Assembly: GCA_030654395.1 (NCBI GenBank)
Contig: JAURXM010000016.1
Span: 1 to 34,199, forward strand
Direction of reading: 5' to 3'
DNA: 34,199 bases
Source of the DNA: Aquabacterium sp.
Lineage (GTDB): Bacteria; Pseudomonadota; Gammaproteobacteria; Burkholderiales; Burkholderiaceae_C
Below, piece after piece: positions 24,339-32,573 of the stretch. A program made the position numbers and the translations under genes. Position 1 is the stretch's first letter; every line of letters begins with the position of its first letter. Under the pieces are notes generated by a model. The model made no database searches, was not told where the DNA came from, and worked only from the letters and a program-made list of their open reading frames with translations.

Positions 24339-26114
24339 CTAGACCTTACGCAACACGTAACGCCCTGGTGCGGGTTCAATGGCCGGATAGCTGCGGTTAC
24401 CTGGCTTCTTCGGTGCGTTCACCTTGACACCAGCGTGCTTACCCAGCCACTCAGCCCAAACTGGCCACCAACTGCCCGGCGTTTCGTCCGCTGCAGCCAA
24501 CCATTCTTGGGCGTTTGAAGGCAAGTTATGGGCCAGCTTCTTACTCGTCCAATGGCTGCGCTTTTTCTTCTCTGGCGGGTTGATGACGCCGGCAATGTGC
24601 CCAGATGCACCCAGCACAAAAGTACAAGGACCTTGCACGATTTGGGTTGACGCATAAGCGCTGTCCCAAGGCACGATGTGATCCTCGCGCGAGCCGTAAA
24701 CAAAAGTGGGCATATCCAAGTGACGCAGATCCAAAGCCTCACCGCACACCGTCGCAGCCCCGGGTTCGATCAGTTTGTTTTCGAGGTAGGTATTGCGCAG
24801 GTACCAAGTGTAGAAAGGCCCGGGCAGATTGGTGCTGTCACTGTTCCAGTACAGCAAATCAAACGCCGGTGGCAACTCACCTTTGAGGTAATTGCCCACA
24901 ACGTAGTTCCACACCAGATCATTGGCACGAAGGGATGAGAAGGTCGACGCCAAGTCCACCCCCTTCATCAGGCCACCACCTTGTGGGCTGTCCGGGCCCA
25001 TGGACATCTCGCGCATGCGCACCGATGACTCGTCCACGAACAAATCCAAGATGCCTGTGTTATCAAAGTCAAGCAGCGCAGTCAGCAGTGTCAAACTGGC
25101 CACGGGCTTTTTGCCTTGCGCTGACAGAACCGACAAGGCCGAAGCGATCATGGTGCCGCCGACGCAAAAGCCCAGCGCGTTGATCTTTTCAGCACCGGTG
25201 ACGTCCCGGGTCACATCAATGGCTTTGATGACGCCATCTTGTATGTAGTTATCCCACGTGGCCTTGGACAGGCTGTCGTCTGCATTGATCCAACTGACCA
25301 TGAACACGCGGTGCCCTTGAGAAAGCAGGTAGCGCACCACAGAGTTTTCTGGCTGCAAATCAAGGATGTAAAACTTGTTGATGCAAGGCGGCACAAACAG
25401 GAAAGGCACCTCAAACACCTTGGGTGTCAGGGGGGTGTATTCGATGAGCTGGAAATAGTCGTTCTCAAAAACCACGGTGCCGGGCGTCGTAGCCACGTTG
25501 CGTCCGACCTCAAACAAACTCTCATCAGTCTGAGACATGTGACCTTGACGCACATCATGGAGCAGATGCTGTATGCCACTGCTCAGACTCAAGCCTTTGG
25601 TATCAACTGCTTTTTTGAGCGCCTCTGGGTTGGACACCAGGTAGTTGCTTGGCGAGGCTGCATCGGACCATTGCTGCACGGCAAAGCGCACACGCTGGCG
25701 CGCCTTTTCATCGCCCTGCAGGTTATCAGCCAGTCGTTGCAAGGTGCGTGAATTCACCAAGTACATCGACGCCATGAAGGCACTGATGGGGTTATTGGCC
25801 CACTCAGCAGCAGCAAACCGGCGGTCTTGCGCTTTGATTTGATTGGGCGCTTCCAGTGCTTGGTTCCACAACGCCGTGGCTTGTTCGATGTAGTCTTCTT
25901 GGATCTGCTTGAGCTGGGTTGCCGGCACCGTCATGCCTGCGAGAGAACTCAAGGTTGAGCCCAAGCTCTGCCCCATGACCTCAACGACTTGCTTCAACGA
26001 GTTCAGAGTGGGTGAGTTGGCAGCAGGCAAATTGACCGACTGATGTTTAATCTCTGTCGATAAAGCTGGAGCAGTGACAACCCGCTTAGAACGTGGCCGT
26101 TGAGAAACAGTCAT
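24339..26114 (-). CDS. phaC: Class I poly(3-hydroxyalkanoate) synthase
   Basis: A 591-residue PHA polymerase, the class I length. The lipase-like box is GFCVGG with nucleophile Cys317. The acid is expected in the DFDNTGILDLFVDE region and the His in GASGHIAGVINPP. FLFVPPCINKFYILDL and the DNYIQDGVIKAI stretch are also family-typical. The start at 26114 (MTVSQRPRSK) has AAGGG just upstream, and the frame further upstream is not protein-like. First gene of phaCAB, divergent from a small membrane-protein gene. A TTGACT -35-like hexamer lies upstream on the minus strand but no convincing -10 pairs with it. No phasin or regulator gene is adjacent. Confidence 0.96.
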   Translation of the reverse strand: MTVSQRPRSKRVVTAPALSTEIKHQSVNLPAANSPTLNSLKQVVEVMGQSLGSTLSSLAGMTVPATQLKQIQEDYIEQATALWNQALEAPNQIKAQDRRFAAAEWANNPISAFMASMYLVNSRTLQRLADNLQGDEKARQRVRFAVQQWSDAASPSNYLVSNPEALKKAVDTKGLSLSSGIQHLLHDVRQGHMSQTDESLFEVGRNVATTPGTVVFENDYFQLIEYTPLTPKVFEVPFLFVPPCINKFYILDLQPENSVVRYLLSQGHRVFMVSWINADDSLSKATWDNYIQDGVIKAIDVTRDVTGAEKINALGFCVGGTMIASALSVLSAQGKKPVASLTLLTALLDFDNTGILDLFVDESSVRMREMSMGPDSPQGGGLMKGVDLASTFSSLRANDLVWNYVVGNYLKGELPPAFDLLYWNSDSTNLPGPFYTWYLRNTYLENKLIEPGAATVCGEALDLRHLDMPTFVYGSREDHIVPWDSAYASTQIVQGPCTFVLGASGHIAGVINPPEKKKRSHWTSKKLAHNLPSNAQEWLAAADETPGSWWPVWAEWLGKHAGVKVNAPKKPGNRSYPAIEPAPGRYVLRKV

Positions 26115-26278
26115 AAATCCCTTAATGAAAACGATCGCGCACGTGTGCTCAATGGTGCTGCTTTGATGATGTTGTATTCTGCCTTGGCTTTCGTCATTTC
26201 TCCCTTGCAAAAAGTCAACAATCACTCTGTTTTCTCAAGACGAATACGTACTGAAAATCGATTATTGGATGGCGCTTT

Positions 26279-26548
26279 ATGTGGATCGTTTCTATCGCTT
26301 GGCTATATGTGGCGCTGATGATGGCTTTGGCCGAAGCCACCAGTTCGCAAGGCTCCGTCTTGGGTGCCTTGATCACGTTTATTTTCTATGGACTGGCCCC
26401 CATCGCGCTGGTCATGTATTTGCTCGCGACACCAGCAAGGCGCAAAGCCCGCTTAGCAGCCGAAGCGTCAAAGTCAACGTCAACGCAAGCAGATGCTGGC
26501 AGCTTGCCGGCCAGTGACGCCATCGCGCCTGTACGAAAAGAACCTTGA
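26279..26548 (+). CDS. Small inner-membrane protein, hypothetical
   Basis: An 89-residue protein with two hydrophobic segments: MWIVSIAWLYVALMMALAE (residues 1-19) and VLGALITFIFYGLAPIALVMYLLA (residues 27-50). A basic patch (RRKAR) follows, then a Ser/Ala-rich tail. It matches the look of short membrane proteins found near phaC or pgeF in Burkholderiales; function unknown. Its last 69 nt overlap the 3' end of pgeF on the other strand, where the sequence must encode both the disordered tail here and the conserved C-terminus of PgeF. Confidence 0.72.
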   Translation: MWIVSIAWLYVALMMALAEATSSQGSVLGALITFIFYGLAPIALVMYLLATPARRKARLAAEASKSTSTQADAGSLPASDAIAPVRKEP

Positions 26549-27334
26549 CGGATCAGATACCGTGCACCATGTGCCGCCTGTGATGCGGCGCACTCCCAGT
26601 TCAGCCAAAATATCTTGCGCCAGACCAGCCAGATCGGCCAACCATTTGCGCTCATCAGCGCCCGGCTGTAAAGCACCGTGAACTGACCTCGCATTGAAGC
26701 GCGGGTGCGCTTTGGTGTCATCAGGGTCAACACCAAAGCCCATCAACACATCCGCCCCCACTTCAAACTGTGTTTTGCCGATGCAGGGGCCCAGCCAAAC
26801 GCTCAAATCACAAGGGTCAATTCCCGACGCATCACACAGGGCCTGCACGCCGGTGTGCACGATGCCCACGCCTTGCATGCTGCCCACGCCGGACAAGCCC
26901 CTCCAGCCAGCGTGCAGTGCAGCAACGCCCTTGCCTTCGGGCGCGGCCAGCAGCAGCGGCAGGCAGTCGGCCACCATGACTGTACAAGCCAAACCCGGCT
27001 CGGTGGTCACCGCACCATCTGCGTGCAAAGCCTCTGAGTCACCTTGCTGATCATGGGTCAATCGCACGATGCGGTTGCCGTGTACCTGCGTTAACCACAC
27101 GGGTTTAGCCTGCATGTGCAGCGCGAGCGCAGCCCTGTTGCGGTGAACCGCCTGCGGATCATCCTGAACGTGGTCGCCTAAATTGCACTGAGCATAAGGC
27201 GGCAGGCTGTCGCCATGCTGGCGGCTGCTCATCAGCGCCATGACGCGGCCACGTGATGCGTCGCCCATGTCCACGCGCAGCCAGCCATCAGGCAAGGATG
27301 CGTTTGTGTGCGATGCTGATAGATGTGATGCCAT
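26480..27334 (-). CDS. pgeF: Peptidoglycan editing factor PgeF / YfiH laccase-domain protein
   Basis: A 284-residue protein of the YfiH/PgeF/LACC1 family, which trims misincorporated Ser from peptidoglycan precursors in E. coli and has been described as a purine nucleoside enzyme in other members. Visible family stretches: WLTQVHGNRIVRL, the Cys/His centre ACTVMVADCLPLLLA and VAALHAGWRGL, then WLGPCIGKTQFEVG, and the end CTVSDPSRFFSYRRDGVTGRQAASI. The start at 27334 (MASHLSASHT) is preferred to the longer frame (27409), which would run into ubiC on the other strand. Divergent from ubiC by 50 nt. Confidence 0.92.
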   Translation of the reverse strand: MASHLSASHTNASLPDGWLRVDMGDASRGRVMALMSSRQHGDSLPPYAQCNLGDHVQDDPQAVHRNRAALALHMQAKPVWLTQVHGNRIVRLTHDQQGDSEALHADGAVTTEPGLACTVMVADCLPLLLAAPEGKGVAALHAGWRGLSGVGSMQGVGIVHTGVQALCDASGIDPCDLSVWLGPCIGKTQFEVGADVLMGFGVDPDDTKAHPRFNARSVHGALQPGADERKWLADLAGLAQDILAELGVRRITGGTWCTVSDPSRFFSYRRDGVTGRQAASICLR

Positions 27335-27384
27335 GGTCAATGCCTTAGTTAATACCCTGCGCAGGCCGCTATGATCCCGCCCCA

Positions 27385-27984
27385 ATGCTATCTCGCTTAC
27401 CCTTCTCACCCCGACTCAGCCGCCTTCACGTTGCACCCCTAGTTGGTCACCGCCATGCCGTGCCTGTGCGTTTGAGGCAGTGGCTGTCAGCACCGGGGTC
27501 GCTCACAGCGCGCTTGCGCCAGCATGGTCAGGTCAGTGTCCAGGTGATCAGCCAGCGTCGTCAAACCTTGTGGCCACAAGAGCGTGCCGCCTTGCGTTGC
27601 GCCCAAGGGCATGTCCGTGAGGTGATCTTGCGCATTGACGGCAGGCCTGCCGTTTGGGCACGCAGCGCCACGCCCTTGCGTGCAGTCAAAGGCCCTTGGC
27701 GCGCCATCAAAGGCTTGGGGGCCAGACCTTTGGCCGAGCTCCTGTTTGAGCACAACAAGGTCAGCCGAGATCCCCTGCAAAGCCAAATGCTCTTGCGACA
27801 AGGCCCCGAGCGCCGTCATTTGGCGCGCCAATGGGCACAGAGCCAAACTACTCAGAACGTGTCGGAACCCGCCCCAAGCTGGGCTCGTCGTTCTGTTTTT
27901 TGGCACCACGGGCACCCTTTACAGGTTTTGGAAAGCTTTGCCCCATGGGTGACCAAGCTGTGTGTACGCCAAGCACGTCGCTGA
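27385..27984 (+). CDS. ubiC: Chorismate pyruvate-lyase
   Basis: A 199-residue cytoplasmic enzyme making 4-hydroxybenzoate from chorismate for ubiquinone. The family is recognised from its N-terminal WLSAPGSLTARLRQHG, the mid-region REVILRIDGRPAVWARSATP, the PLAELLFEH stretch and the C-terminal WARRSVFWHHGHPLQVLESFAP (Arg and Glu of the product pocket). No clear Shine-Dalgarno precedes the ATG at 27385; the start fits the family length. A Nudix gene begins 69 nt downstream. Confidence 0.88.
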   Translation: MLSRLPFSPRLSRLHVAPLVGHRHAVPVRLRQWLSAPGSLTARLRQHGQVSVQVISQRRQTLWPQERAALRCAQGHVREVILRIDGRPAVWARSATPLRAVKGPWRAIKGLGARPLAELLFEHNKVSRDPLQSQMLLRQGPERRHLARQWAQSQTTQNVSEPAPSWARRSVFWHHGHPLQVLESFAPWVTKLCVRQARR

Positions 27985-28053
27985 AGTTGAATCCGCTGTC
28001 AGCTGGTGACCACAGCGCGAAGCTGGTCAGCCGTGTTGATCTACACTGGCAGC

Positions 28054-28599
28054 ATGCTGTTTTCAAGACGAATTGAACACTGTCAAGTCTGCGGTACCGC
28101 GGTCGAGCACAAGGTGCCCGAGGATGACAACCGCGAGCGTGCCGTGTGCCCCTCCTGCCACCACATCCACTACGTCAACCCATTGAACGTGGTGGGGACG
28201 CTGCCTGTCTGGGGCGACCAGGTGTTGCTGTGCAAACGCAACATCGAGCCGCGCAAGGGTTTGTGGACCTTGCCCGCTGGGTTCATGGAACTAGGCGAGA
28301 CGATGGCAGAAGGCGCTGCCCGTGAAACAGATGAAGAAGCTGGCGCCCATTTCGAGCTACAAGGCCTGTATTGCCTCATCAACGTGGTCACAGCCGGTCA
28401 AGTCCACATTTTTTACCGTGCACGGTTGCTGGACACGGATTTCGCCCCGGGACCGGAGACCATGGAAGCCAAGCTGTTCGATCAGCAGGACATTCCGTGG
28501 GACCAACTGGCCTTTCGCACAGTGCGCATGACCTTGGAGCGCTTCTTCGAGGATCGACTCAAGGGTCAATTTGCGATCCACTGTGCCGATATACGGTAA
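28054..28599 (+). CDS. Nudix hydrolase with N-terminal zinc ribbon (NudC-like)
   Basis: A 181-residue hydrolase. An N-terminal zinc ribbon (CQVCGTAVEHKV ... VCPSCHHIHYVN, C-x2-C twice) is followed by the Nudix box GFMELGETMAEGAARETDEEAG (G-x5-E-x7-R-E-U-x-E-E-x-G). Known relatives cleave NADH/NAD-type dinucleotides or ADP-ribose; the exact substrate is not clear because it is shorter than E. coli NudC. The ATG at 28054 (MLFSRRIEH) places the zinc ribbon at the usual position; a 16-codon longer frame is not protein-like. Between ubiC and the type I secretion genes on the same strand. Confidence 0.88.
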   Translation: MLFSRRIEHCQVCGTAVEHKVPEDDNRERAVCPSCHHIHYVNPLNVVGTLPVWGDQVLLCKRNIEPRKGLWTLPAGFMELGETMAEGAARETDEEAGAHFELQGLYCLINVVTAGQVHIFYRARLLDTDFAPGPETMEAKLFDQQDIPWDQLAFRTVRMTLERFFEDRLKGQFAIHCADIR

Positions 28600-28652
28600 G
28601 CCTTCGCACCGATCTGGTGTCGCGTGCAGGGCATGACTTTACGACTGCACCC

Positions 28653-30827
28653 ATGACTGTCCTGCCAGAAACCTTAGAAACCCCAAGCGAACCCCGCCTG
28701 CGCGAGGATTTGATCACGCCCGATCCGCTTTTGGATTGCCTGGTCGAGGTCTGTCGTTTGCACGGCATACCGGCATCACGCAACTCACTCTCAGCGGGTT
28801 TGCCGCTTGAAAAAGGCCCCTTGCCGGTTAACTTGGCCGAGCGTGCAGCTGGGCGTGCTGGCTTGGCAACCAAGTTGCAACGGACGGCGCTAAGTGACAT
28901 CGACGCCCTCACCCTGCCTGCCATTTTGATCCTTAAAGGTGACAAGGCCTGCGTCTTACTCAGCCGCGAGAAAGACAACAGTTGTCGCGTGCTCTTGACC
29001 GATACGGGGCAAGGCACCGTCACCATGTCGGCCCAAGAGATGCAAGCCCGATACAGCGGCGTTGCGCTGTTTGCACGCCCTCACTTCAGATTCGATGAGC
29101 GTGCGCCTGAAGTGCGATCCACCAAATCAAGCCACTGGTTCTGGGGGCCGGTGCTGGCGCAGCGGTTTGTCTACCGTGATGTGCTGTGGGCGGCGATGCT
29201 GGTCAACGTGTTTGCGCTGGCCTTCCCGATTTTTTCGATGAACGTGTATGACCGGGTGGTGCCCAACCACGCCAATGAGACGATGTGGGTGCTGGCCGTA
29301 GGCGTGACCTTGGTGTTGGCTGGCGACTTGTTCATGCGTCTGTTGCGCAGCCACTTTGTCGATGAGGCCAGTGCACGCATCGACGTGCAGATATCGGCCT
29401 CGCTGATGGAGCGTGTGTTGGGTATGAAGTTGGAGAACCGCCCACAGTCTGTCGGCTCGTTTGCATCCAACTTGCGGGGCTTTGAGCAGGTTCGAGATTT
29501 CATCGCGTCCAGCACGGTTACAGCCCTGATTGACCTGCCCTTTGCCCTGCTTTTCGTCATTGTGATGGCGTGGATATCGCCTTGGCTGGTGCTGCCTGTC
29601 TTGACCGTTTTCATGATGATCGTGGTGTCAGGCTATGTGTTGCAGCACCGCTTGCATGAGTTATCGCAAGCCACGTACCAGGCCTCGGCGCAGCGTAACG
29701 CCACGCTGGTGGAAAGCCTCACCGGCATCGAAACCATCAAAGCGCAAGGGGCCGAGAGCCTGATTCAGGCACGTTGGGAGCGCGCCAACCAGTTCTTGTC
29801 GACGCTCAATGTGCGCATGCGCGGCCTGTCGTCCACGGCGATGTACACCACAGCCACGTTGCAGCAACTTGTGTCGGTCAGCATCATCTTGATCGGCGTT
29901 TACCTGATCACGGACAAGCAACTGACGATGGGTGGCCTGATTGCCTCGTCCATGCTGGCGGGCCGCGCCTTGGCCCCCGCAGGTCAAATCGTTGGGCTGC
30001 TGATGCAGTACCAAGGTGCCCGAACCGCCATGGAATCCCTCAACAAGATCATGGATCAACCGGTTGAACGCCAAACTGGCACCAGCTATGTACAGCGCAA
30101 AGAACTCAAAGGCGAGATCGAATTCCGTCATGTGTCCTTCGCCTACCCCGGGCGCAAGGAAACGGCCTTGGATGACATCAGTTTTAAAGTCAGTGCAGGC
30201 GAAAAAGTCGCTTTGATTGGCAAGGTGGGCTCCGGCAAAACGACCTTACAGAAACTGATCTTGGGCCTGTACCAACCGACTGAGGGCGCCGTGCTGCTGG
30301 ACGGCATAGACATGCGTCAATTGGACCCTGCTGATGTACGGCGCAACTTAGGCCATGTATCGCAAGACGTGACGCTGTTTTATGGCACGCTGCGTGACAA
30401 CATCACGTTTGGCATGCCCCATGCACAAGATGACGCCATCGTGGCTGCAGCCGAAACCGCAGGCATGAGCGAGTTTGTGCAGCGCCATCCACAAGGCTTT
30501 GATTTACCAGTGGGTGAACGCGGCGAGCAGCTCTCTGGCGGGCAACGTCAGAGCGTAGGCATCGCCCGTGCGGTTTTGCACAATACCCCGATCTTGCTTT
30601 TGGATGAGCCCACCAGCGCGATGGACTTCTCAACAGAAGCGGTTGTGACGCAAAGAATGCAGGCGTTTTCAGAAGGCAAAACAGTGGTGCTGGTCACGCA
30701 CCGCACATCCATGCTGTCCTTCGTTGACCGCGTGATCGTGGTCGACCAAGGCAGGATAGTGGCCGATGGCCCCCGCGAGCGCATCATGCAGGCGCTGTCT
30801 GCTGGCCGCGTGTCGCGCGCTTCCTGA
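28653..30827 (+). CDS. Type I secretion ABC transporter (LapB/LssB type)
   Basis: A 724-residue inner-membrane exporter for a giant adhesin. Order: an N-terminal C39-peptidase-like domain (residues 10-135) without an obvious catalytic Cys, hence a CLD-type docking domain; an ABC transmembrane domain (about residues 155-440, from LAQRFVYRDVLWAAMLVNVFAL); and a nucleotide-binding domain with Walker A GKVGSGKTT near residue 525, signature LSGGQRQ near 627 and Walker B ILLLDEPTSAMD. The frame opens much further upstream, but only from 28653 (MTVLPETLE) does the protein resemble the family; an in-frame GTG 12 codons earlier is possible. No Shine-Dalgarno is obvious. The HlyD-type gene begins 19 nt downstream and the adhesin follows. 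Confidence 0.93.
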   Translation: MTVLPETLETPSEPRLREDLITPDPLLDCLVEVCRLHGIPASRNSLSAGLPLEKGPLPVNLAERAAGRAGLATKLQRTALSDIDALTLPAILILKGDKACVLLSREKDNSCRVLLTDTGQGTVTMSAQEMQARYSGVALFARPHFRFDERAPEVRSTKSSHWFWGPVLAQRFVYRDVLWAAMLVNVFALAFPIFSMNVYDRVVPNHANETMWVLAVGVTLVLAGDLFMRLLRSHFVDEASARIDVQISASLMERVLGMKLENRPQSVGSFASNLRGFEQVRDFIASSTVTALIDLPFALLFVIVMAWISPWLVLPVLTVFMMIVVSGYVLQHRLHELSQATYQASAQRNATLVESLTGIETIKAQGAESLIQARWERANQFLSTLNVRMRGLSSTAMYTTATLQQLVSVSIILIGVYLITDKQLTMGGLIASSMLAGRALAPAGQIVGLLMQYQGARTAMESLNKIMDQPVERQTGTSYVQRKELKGEIEFRHVSFAYPGRKETALDDISFKVSAGEKVALIGKVGSGKTTLQKLILGLYQPTEGAVLLDGIDMRQLDPADVRRNLGHVSQDVTLFYGTLRDNITFGMPHAQDDAIVAAAETAGMSEFVQRHPQGFDLPVGERGEQLSGGQRQSVGIARAVLHNTPILLLDEPTSAMDFSTEAVVTQRMQAFSEGKTVVLVTHRTSMLSFVDRVIVVDQGRIVADGPRERIMQALSAGRVSRAS

Positions 30828-30846
30828 TCAAGGTAAGGACCACACC

Positions 30847-32289
30847 ATGAGCACCTTACTGAACGCCGGACAAAAAATCATCAACGCGCTCGAGGCCGTT
30901 CGCAAGCGCATCGCACCGATCACCGACCGCACGCTTGACTTGCTGACCGGGGCACGGGTCACAGCAGAGTCGGCGCAAGCAGCGGGCATGCGCAGCTTCG
31001 AGCTGGACGCACAGGCCGTGATGAGCACAGCGCATACGCACCGCGCTCAAACCTTGGTACGCACCGCCATCATCGTCGTCGCTGCATTGGTGATTTGGGC
31101 GTCCCTGGCCAAGATTGACGAGGTCACCAAAGGTGATGCAAAGGTGATTTCATCACGTCAATTGCAGGTGATCCAATCGTATGACGGCGGCGTGATCTCT
31201 GAGATTTTGGTCAAAGAGGGCCAAGTGGTTGAGGCTGGCCAGCTTTTGCTCAAGATCGATGAGACGCGTGCCACCTCGGGCGTGCGTGAAAGTGCAGCCC
31301 AAGCCTTTGCGCTCGAAACCAAACTGGCCCGGCTCAAAGCACTGGCTGAAGGCCGCAGCTTCACGCCGCCGACGCCACAAGAAGGCAATGAGGATGAGCC
31401 CAAGATTGTTGAAGAGGAGCGCCAGCTGTATGACGCCAAGCGATCTGAGCTGGCCGCGTTGATATCCATCAGCGAGCAGCAACTGGCACAACGCGAACAA
31501 GATCTGAACGAAGCGCAAGCCAAACGGGATTCCGCCACGCGCAGTTTGGAGTTCTCGCAACAGGAGCTGAACAAGACTAAGCCACTACTGGCCACTGGCG
31601 CGGTTTCTGAGGTAGATGTGTTGCGGCTTGAGCGCGACCTCACCCGTGCGCGTGGTGACAAAGAGCAAGCCAGTGCGCAGGCTTCGCGCTCCAAGGCGGC
31701 GATTTCAGAGGCCAAACGCAAAATCCAAGAAACCGACCTGTCATTTCGCAATGAGATACGCAAAGACCTGTCAGAGGTTCTGGGCCGCTTGAACGCCTTG
31801 AACGAAGGCGCTGTGGCGTTGGCAGACAAGGTGGACAAGTCGCAGGTGAAATCACCCGTTCGCGGTCGTGTCCAACGTTTGCTGGCCAATACGGTAGGCG
31901 GCGTTGTCACCCCAGGCAAAGACATCTTGGAGATCGTGCCCATGGATGATGCATTGGTGCTGGAGGCCAAGATCCAACCTCGTGACATCGCCTTCATCCA
32001 CCCAGGTCAGAAGGCCACCGTGAAGTTCACGGCATACGATTTCTCTATCTATGGTGGCCTAGACGCCGTGGTCGAGAACATCAGCCCGGACACCGTGACG
32101 GACGAGAAAGGCACCAACACCTTCTACGTGGTGCGTGTGCGAACCAAACAGACCAACTTCAGCGACAAGATGCCGATCATCCCCGGCATGACGGCCGAGG
32201 TTGATGTGCTGACGGGCAAAAAGACCGTGATGTCTTATCTGCTCAAGCCGGTGCTCAAAGCACACGCCTACGCCTTGCGCGAGCGCTGA
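30847..32289 (+). CDS. HlyD/LapC family type I secretion periplasmic adaptor
   Basis: A 480-residue membrane fusion protein bridging the ABC exporter to an outer-membrane TolC-like channel. An N-terminal cytoplasmic stretch of about 70 residues is followed by one membrane helix (TAIIVVAALVIWASLAKID, about residues 73-91). A lipoyl-like half (GGVISEILVKEGQVVEAGQLLLKID) comes next, then a long coiled coil (about residues 150-330, Gln/Glu/Ala-rich), the second lipoyl half (SPVRGRVQRLL) and the beta-barrel end DVLTGKKTVMSYLLKPV. AAGG about 8 nt before the ATG. No outer-membrane partner gene is in the window. Confidence 0.94.
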   Translation: MSTLLNAGQKIINALEAVRKRIAPITDRTLDLLTGARVTAESAQAAGMRSFELDAQAVMSTAHTHRAQTLVRTAIIVVAALVIWASLAKIDEVTKGDAKVISSRQLQVIQSYDGGVISEILVKEGQVVEAGQLLLKIDETRATSGVRESAAQAFALETKLARLKALAEGRSFTPPTPQEGNEDEPKIVEEERQLYDAKRSELAALISISEQQLAQREQDLNEAQAKRDSATRSLEFSQQELNKTKPLLATGAVSEVDVLRLERDLTRARGDKEQASAQASRSKAAISEAKRKIQETDLSFRNEIRKDLSEVLGRLNALNEGAVALADKVDKSQVKSPVRGRVQRLLANTVGGVVTPGKDILEIVPMDDALVLEAKIQPRDIAFIHPGQKATVKFTAYDFSIYGGLDAVVENISPDTVTDEKGTNTFYVVRVRTKQTNFSDKMPIIPGMTAEVDVLTGKKTVMSYLLKPVLKAHAYALRER

Positions 32290-32344
32290 TGCACCGCCCT
32301 TAAGTCACCAAATCCCCCGTCAACATGTGACGGGATGCCTACAT

Positions 32345-32394
32345 AGCGGGCTAGATATGCCGACAACACCTTGTCTGGCCATATCTAGCCCGCT
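32345..32394. repeat. Long perfect inverted repeat between adaptor and adhesin genes
   Basis: AGCGGGCTAGATATG (32345-32359) is the exact reverse complement of 32380-32394. Inside, GACAA (32362-32366) pairs with TTGTC (32371-32375), and CC with GG, giving about 22 bp with two single-base bulges and the loop CACC. No T-run follows on the plus strand. It may be a processing or Rho-related stop separating the LapBC-like messages from the adhesin, or the remains of a mobile palindromic unit. The other 230 nt of the gap hold no convincing gene. Confidence 0.85.
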
Positions 32395-32573
32395 TGCACT
32401 TGCGCGAAACACTCACCCAAGGTGATCAACCCGCATGTTGCCTGCGCTAAAGCGTCAATTGTTTTGCCGTTTTGCTGGATTTGTTCACGGATGCCAGACC
32501 GAGAGATATGCCTTCAGGGTGGCCTCATCGCTATCCTTCTTCACACGTTCTGTATTGTTTCAAGAGGTTTGCC

